A stretch of DNA of 64,000 bases. Origin: Pokkaliibacter sp. MBI-7. GTDB lineage: Bacteria; Pseudomonadota; Gammaproteobacteria; Pseudomonadales; Balneatricaceae. The notes beneath the pieces were generated by a model that was not told the origin of the DNA, did not search any database, and saw only the letters and a program-made list of their open reading frames with translations. Position numbers and translations under genes: made by a program. This document shows, one piece after another, positions 60,792-64,000 of this stretch; positions within the stretch are counted from its first letter, which is position 1, and every line of letters begins with the position of its first letter. The stretch is taken from assembly GCF_029846635.1 (NCBI RefSeq), contig NZ_JARVTG010000001.1, positions 2,547,001 to 2,611,000 of the forward strand. Reading direction: 5' to 3'.

Positions 60792-62165
60792 TCAGGGTCT
60801 GGCCACAGGAGCTGCTGTACGGATGCGCCAGCGCAGGCCACTGCACAGGGCGGCCAGCAACGCCAGTATGATCGCCAGACTGAGGGCATAGACCGGCCCC
60901 TGCTGATCTCCGCCCAGCAGACAAAGCGCCGTCAGCCCGGCGCCGAGGCACTGGCCTATCAGCCGCACACAGGCCACCATGCCACTGGCCGCACTACGCC
61001 GCTGTGACGGAGCACTGGTCAGAATGGCGCGCTGATTGGGCGACTGAAACAGCGAGAAGCCGACACCGCAGATCACCATGTACACCAGAATCAGGCTGCT
61101 GCTGTCATGCCAGAGCAGAAACAGGGTGATACCCAGAGCAATCAGGGTAAAACCCACCGCCCCCATCGGGCCCGGATGCCAGCGGTCCGCCGCCCGGCCC
61201 ACCAGCGGCGCCATCAATGCGACGGCGGCAGACCAGGGCGTCATCATCGCGCCGGTGTGCAGGGCACTCATCTGCATCAGATGGGTGAAGTAGAACGGCA
61301 GCGCGACAAAGATGCTGGCCTGCGTGGTAAAGGCGAACAGGGCCGTAAGGTTGGATAGACGGAACATGGGGTTTTTCAGCAAATCAACAGGCACCACGGG
61401 CGTACTCTGGCCACGCTCAACCCACCATAAGCCCAGTGCGGTGAGCACCGCGATAGCGGCAGAGAGAGACAGATACATATTGTGCTGGCCCTGCGAGTAC
61501 AGCACCACCGCCAGCCCGCCGCAGAGGAACAGCAGGAAGCACAACAGTGAGGCCAGAGGGCGGAAGCTGCCGGGCAGCGAACTGGACGTGGGCAGATAAC
61601 GCAGACAGCCCAACAGGGCGATACCGCCCAGCGGCAGGTTGATCAGAAACAGCCAGCGCCAGTCAGCAAAGGTCAGCAGCATGGCTGACACCAGCGGACC
61701 GGCAGCAAAGGCGACCCCCACTGTCAGCGCGTTCCAGCCTATACCCTGACCCAGTCGCTGTAGCGGGAAAAGCTGCGCCAGCATGGCAGCATTGACGGCC
61801 ATGACCGCACTGGCGCCGAGGCCCTGAGCAAAGCGGGCGATGACCAGCGTGGTGAAGTTCTGCGCCAGAGCGCAGAGCAGCGAACACAGCAGAAACATGG
61901 CCAGCCCGCTGATATAGACGATGCGGTTACTGAAGCGGCCACCCAGGGCGGCAAAGGGTAACAACGAGGCGGCTGCGGCGACCTGATAAATACTGACAAT
62001 CCACACCGAGCTGGCGGCAGAGACCTGCAGCTCCTGGCTCAGGCTGGGCAGCGCCACATTGGCGATGGATACATCCATTACCACCAGAAATACCGACAGC
62101 AGCACTGAGAGTACGGCACGCCAGTCAATAGCAGGCTGAAGGGTAAGCGGGCTGGCGGGAGTCAC
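60792..62165 (-). CDS. MFS multidrug-type transporter (DHA2-like)
   Basis: Proton-driven exporter of 457 residues with about 14 hydrophobic helices, as in EmrB/QacA relatives. The family motif FLVVMDVSIANVALPSL (helix 1) is clear, followed by ARFAQGLGASAVMAVNAAML and GVAFAAGPLVSAMLL (motif C-like). GTG 62165 is preferred, because GAGGA lies upstream and the frame before it (to 62234) looks non-coding. The substrate is unknown. It is divergent from the YjiH gene. Confidence 0.88.
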   Translation of the reverse strand: MTPASPLTLQPAIDWRAVLSVLLSVFLVVMDVSIANVALPSLSQELQVSAASSVWIVSIYQVAAAASLLPFAALGGRFSNRIVYISGLAMFLLCSLLCALAQNFTTLVIARFAQGLGASAVMAVNAAMLAQLFPLQRLGQGIGWNALTVGVAFAAGPLVSAMLLTFADWRWLFLINLPLGGIALLGCLRYLPTSSSLPGSFRPLASLLCFLLFLCGGLAVVLYSQGQHNMYLSLSAAIAVLTALGLWWVERGQSTPVVPVDLLKNPMFRLSNLTALFAFTTQASIFVALPFYFTHLMQMSALHTGAMMTPWSAAVALMAPLVGRAADRWHPGPMGAVGFTLIALGITLFLLWHDSSSLILVYMVICGVGFSLFQSPNQRAILTSAPSQRRSAASGMVACVRLIGQCLGAGLTALCLLGGDQQGPVYALSLAIILALLAALCSGLRWRIRTAAPVARP

Positions 62166-62400
62166 GTGCAGGTCCTCGCAGAGTGAACGGCACGGGCAGT
62201 GCCATGAGGCAATAGGGTCAAGACAGCCTGACATTATTGATCAGGACACCGCAGAGGTCATCCCGATAGATCGACATTTACGTTGCAGCTGATGGCGGTT
62301 GTCCTCATTGGGCATGCTGGCGATGACGGATACGGGTCGCCTCTGGCAACGGTGAGTCGTAACAAGCCAGTGGGCGCAGTTAAGGGTTGACGCTATGGTT

Positions 62401-62425
62401 TATTTGTATGTATTTGTATATACAA
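62401..62425 (+). promoter_or_regulatory. HutC-like palindrome before the YjiH gene
   Basis: TTGTATATACAA (62414-62425) is a perfect 12-bp palindrome containing GTATATAC, the HutC-subfamily core, and matches the known HutC-type site closely. A direct repeat TATTTGTAT occurs at 62401-62409 and 62411-62419. It lies 65 bp before the ATG and implies repression by a HutC-like GntR regulator, possibly with urocanate as inducer. Confidence 0.6.
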
Positions 62426-62489
62426 CCAATAACAACAACAGCGACACAGACATGCCCTGCTGTGTTAAATCCCCCACAGGAGCCAAGTG

Positions 62490-63821
62490 ATGACTTCGTC
62501 CAGTTCTGCCGTACAGGAAGAGCGTCGTTTCCCTTCGCTGGTCAAGCTGATGCTGTTCAGCCTGATCGGTATTCTGTTTTTCTTTGTGCCGGTAACCATC
62601 AAGGGTGTCAGCACTATTCCGCTGGATCACATGGTCAGCTGGCTGCGTAGCGAAGCCACTGGTGCGGTCGGTATTTATGCGCTGGTACTGATCGTCGCTG
62701 GCGGTGTCTATCCCTTTGTCAGCGGCAGCTGGAGCCGCAACCTGACCAGCCGGGTCTTTTCGCTGCTCAAGCTGCTGGGTGTGGTGGTGGGCTTTATGGC
62801 CTATTTCGAGGTAGGCCCGGCGCTGCTGTTCAGCAAGGACATGCTGCCCTTCCTGTTCCATAAGCTGGTGATTCCCGTGGGCCTGATCGTGCCCATCGGT
62901 GCGGTCTTCCTGGCCTTTCTGATTGGTTATGGCCTGCTGGAGCTGGTGGGCGTGCTGGTGCAGCCGATCATGCGTCCGGTATGGAAAACCCCGGGCCGTT
63001 CAGCCATTGATGCGGTGGCCTCCTTTGTCGGCAGTTACTCCATCGGCCTGCTGATCACCAACCGGGTGTACAAGGCAGGTGGTTATTCCGCCAAGGAAGC
63101 CGCCATCATTGCCACCGGTTTCTCTACCGTCTCTGCCACCTTCATGGTGATTGTGGCCAAAACGCTGGGCCTGATGGATATCTGGAACCTGTACTTCTGG
63201 TCGACCCTGATTGTCAGTTTTGCCGTCACCGCCATCCATGTCCGGCTGTGGCCGCTGGCCGGCATGGATAACCACGCCTCACAACCCGAGCCGGTGGCGC
63301 AGTCCGGTAACCGCTTCAGTCATGCCCTCAGCGAAGGCATCAAGGTGGCGGAATCGGCCGAACCGTTGCTGAAGAGCGTGGCAACCAACGTCAGGGAAGG
63401 CGTCATGATGGCCATGGGGATTCTGCCTTCCATCCTGTCAGTGGGGCTGATCGGCCTGCTGGTTGCCAAGTACACGCCGCTGTTCGATATTCTCGGCTAT
63501 CTGTTCTACCCCTTCGCCTGGCTGGCACAGCTGCCGGAGCCACTGGTGCTGGCAAAAGCCACAGCCAGTGGACTGGCAGAAATGTTCCTTCCCGCCCTGC
63601 TGATGACACAGGCCGATGTGGTGTCGCGCTTTGTTATTGCGGTGGTGTCGGTGTCGTCGATCCTGTTTTTCTCTGCCACCATTCCCTGCGTACTGTCGAC
63701 TGACATCCCGCTGAGCGTGCGGCAGATGGTGGTGATCTGGTTCCAGCGCACCGCGCTCAGCATCCTGCTGGCGGCGCCCTTTGCGTTCTATGCGGCTGGA
63801 CAACTGGCCAGCGCGGGCTGA
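62490..63821 (+). CDS. YjiH-family nucleoside-recognition (Gate) membrane protein
   Basis: Inner-membrane protein of 443 residues with about ten helices, including FSLIGILFFFVPVTIKGVSTIPLDHMV, FVGSYSIGLLITNRVYKAGGYSAKEAAIIATGFSTVSATFMVIV and AKATASGLAEMFLPALLM, as in the YjiH family. These carry two Gate (nucleoside recognition) modules and are thought to be transporters. The HutC-like operator upstream suggests a link to histidine/urocanate use. ATG 62490 (a GTG precedes it by one codon) has CAGGAG upstream. A strong terminator follows, so the gene is probably monocistronic. Confidence 0.88.
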   Translation: MTSSSSAVQEERRFPSLVKLMLFSLIGILFFFVPVTIKGVSTIPLDHMVSWLRSEATGAVGIYALVLIVAGGVYPFVSGSWSRNLTSRVFSLLKLLGVVVGFMAYFEVGPALLFSKDMLPFLFHKLVIPVGLIVPIGAVFLAFLIGYGLLELVGVLVQPIMRPVWKTPGRSAIDAVASFVGSYSIGLLITNRVYKAGGYSAKEAAIIATGFSTVSATFMVIVAKTLGLMDIWNLYFWSTLIVSFAVTAIHVRLWPLAGMDNHASQPEPVAQSGNRFSHALSEGIKVAESAEPLLKSVATNVREGVMMAMGILPSILSVGLIGLLVAKYTPLFDILGYLFYPFAWLAQLPEPLVLAKATASGLAEMFLPALLMTQADVVSRFVIAVVSVSSILFFSATIPCVLSTDIPLSVRQMVVIWFQRTALSILLAAPFAFYAAGQLASAG

Positions 63822-63854
63822 CAGCGCTTCTTTTCACACGGTGTTATCTCCATT

Positions 63855-63886
63855 GGCAGGTCAGGCTTTCTGACCTGCCTTTTTTA
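63855..63886 (+). terminator. Terminator after the YjiH gene
   Basis: GGCAGGTCAG (63855-63864) pairs with CTGACCTGCC (63870-63879) around GCTTT, followed by TTTTTT. The remaining bases to 64000 show no gene. Confidence 0.92.
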
Positions 63887-64000
63887 TCTTTCAGTAGCCT
63901 TGTCGTGCACAGTTATGTGCAGTTCTGCGCCGATCTGGCTCATTCTGCGGTGTTATCGCAGGGTTTTGTTCAACAACTCCCCGACGACGGCTGACCGGCG

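Overview
The window is GC-rich, densely coded chromosomal DNA from a gammaproteobacterium. The gene set (AST arginine catabolism, Cfa, SerA, MurI, PstSCAB-PhoU, YbiT, several GGDEF/EAL proteins, TAXI-TRAP transport, a Tae4/Tai4 pair) fits an Oceanospirillales- or Pseudomonas-like environmental bacterium. I cannot name a genus. No rRNA, tRNA or CRISPR array was seen.

Layout. 1-4 kb: end of an arginine succinyltransferase operon, astA (cut by the window edge), astD and astB, with three stacked hairpins between astA and astD and no astE after astB. 4-11.3 kb: two membrane c-di-GMP proteins converging on a 7-bp tandem repeat, CorA, a DUF4399 protein and an EamA transporter. 11.5-16 kb: a lone CesT-like type III chaperone with an unrecognised small partner, Cfa, a FecR-domain protein and an arylamine N-acetyltransferase. 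16-25 kb: a 2-aminoethylphosphonate (AEP) locus: phosphonatase PhnX, transaminase PhnW, a three-gene ABC importer and an FAD-dependent amine oxidase. 25-32.3 kb: a DUF5924 protein, a Tae4/Tai4 effector-immunity pair whose effector is frameshifted, SerA, an FAH-family hydrolase, a Dph6-like ATPase, a degenerate GGDEF protein and a thioesterase. 32.5-41 kb: pstS, pstCAB, phoU and the GntR regulator PhnR. 41-50 kb: MurI, a membrane alpha/beta hydrolase, a PAS-PAS-GAF-GGDEF-EAL protein, a LysR/MBL-fold divergent pair, a CMD-family protein and a class III aminotransferase. 50-57 kb: a TAXI-TRAP transporter with an RpiR regulator, and YbiT. 57-64 kb: a decayed antitoxin, AraC and LysE, a threonine aldolase gene broken by a 140-bp mobile element, an MFS transporter and a YjiH-family protein.

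The strongest theme is phosphorus. Pho boxes (7-bp repeats every 11 bp) lie before pstS, before pstC and, on the other strand, before the AEP gene cluster. The AEP promoters also carry a GntR/HutC-type palindrome (TGGTATAKACCA) just after the -10. A one-mismatch copy sits upstream of phnR, 16 kb away. The simplest reading is that PhoB activates the AEP genes in phosphate starvation and PhnR represses them until the phosphonate is present.

Three genes are visibly broken: tae4 (one extra base in an A run), a StbD-like antitoxin (indels) and the threonine aldolase (element insertion with a TTAG target duplication; exact excision restores the frame).
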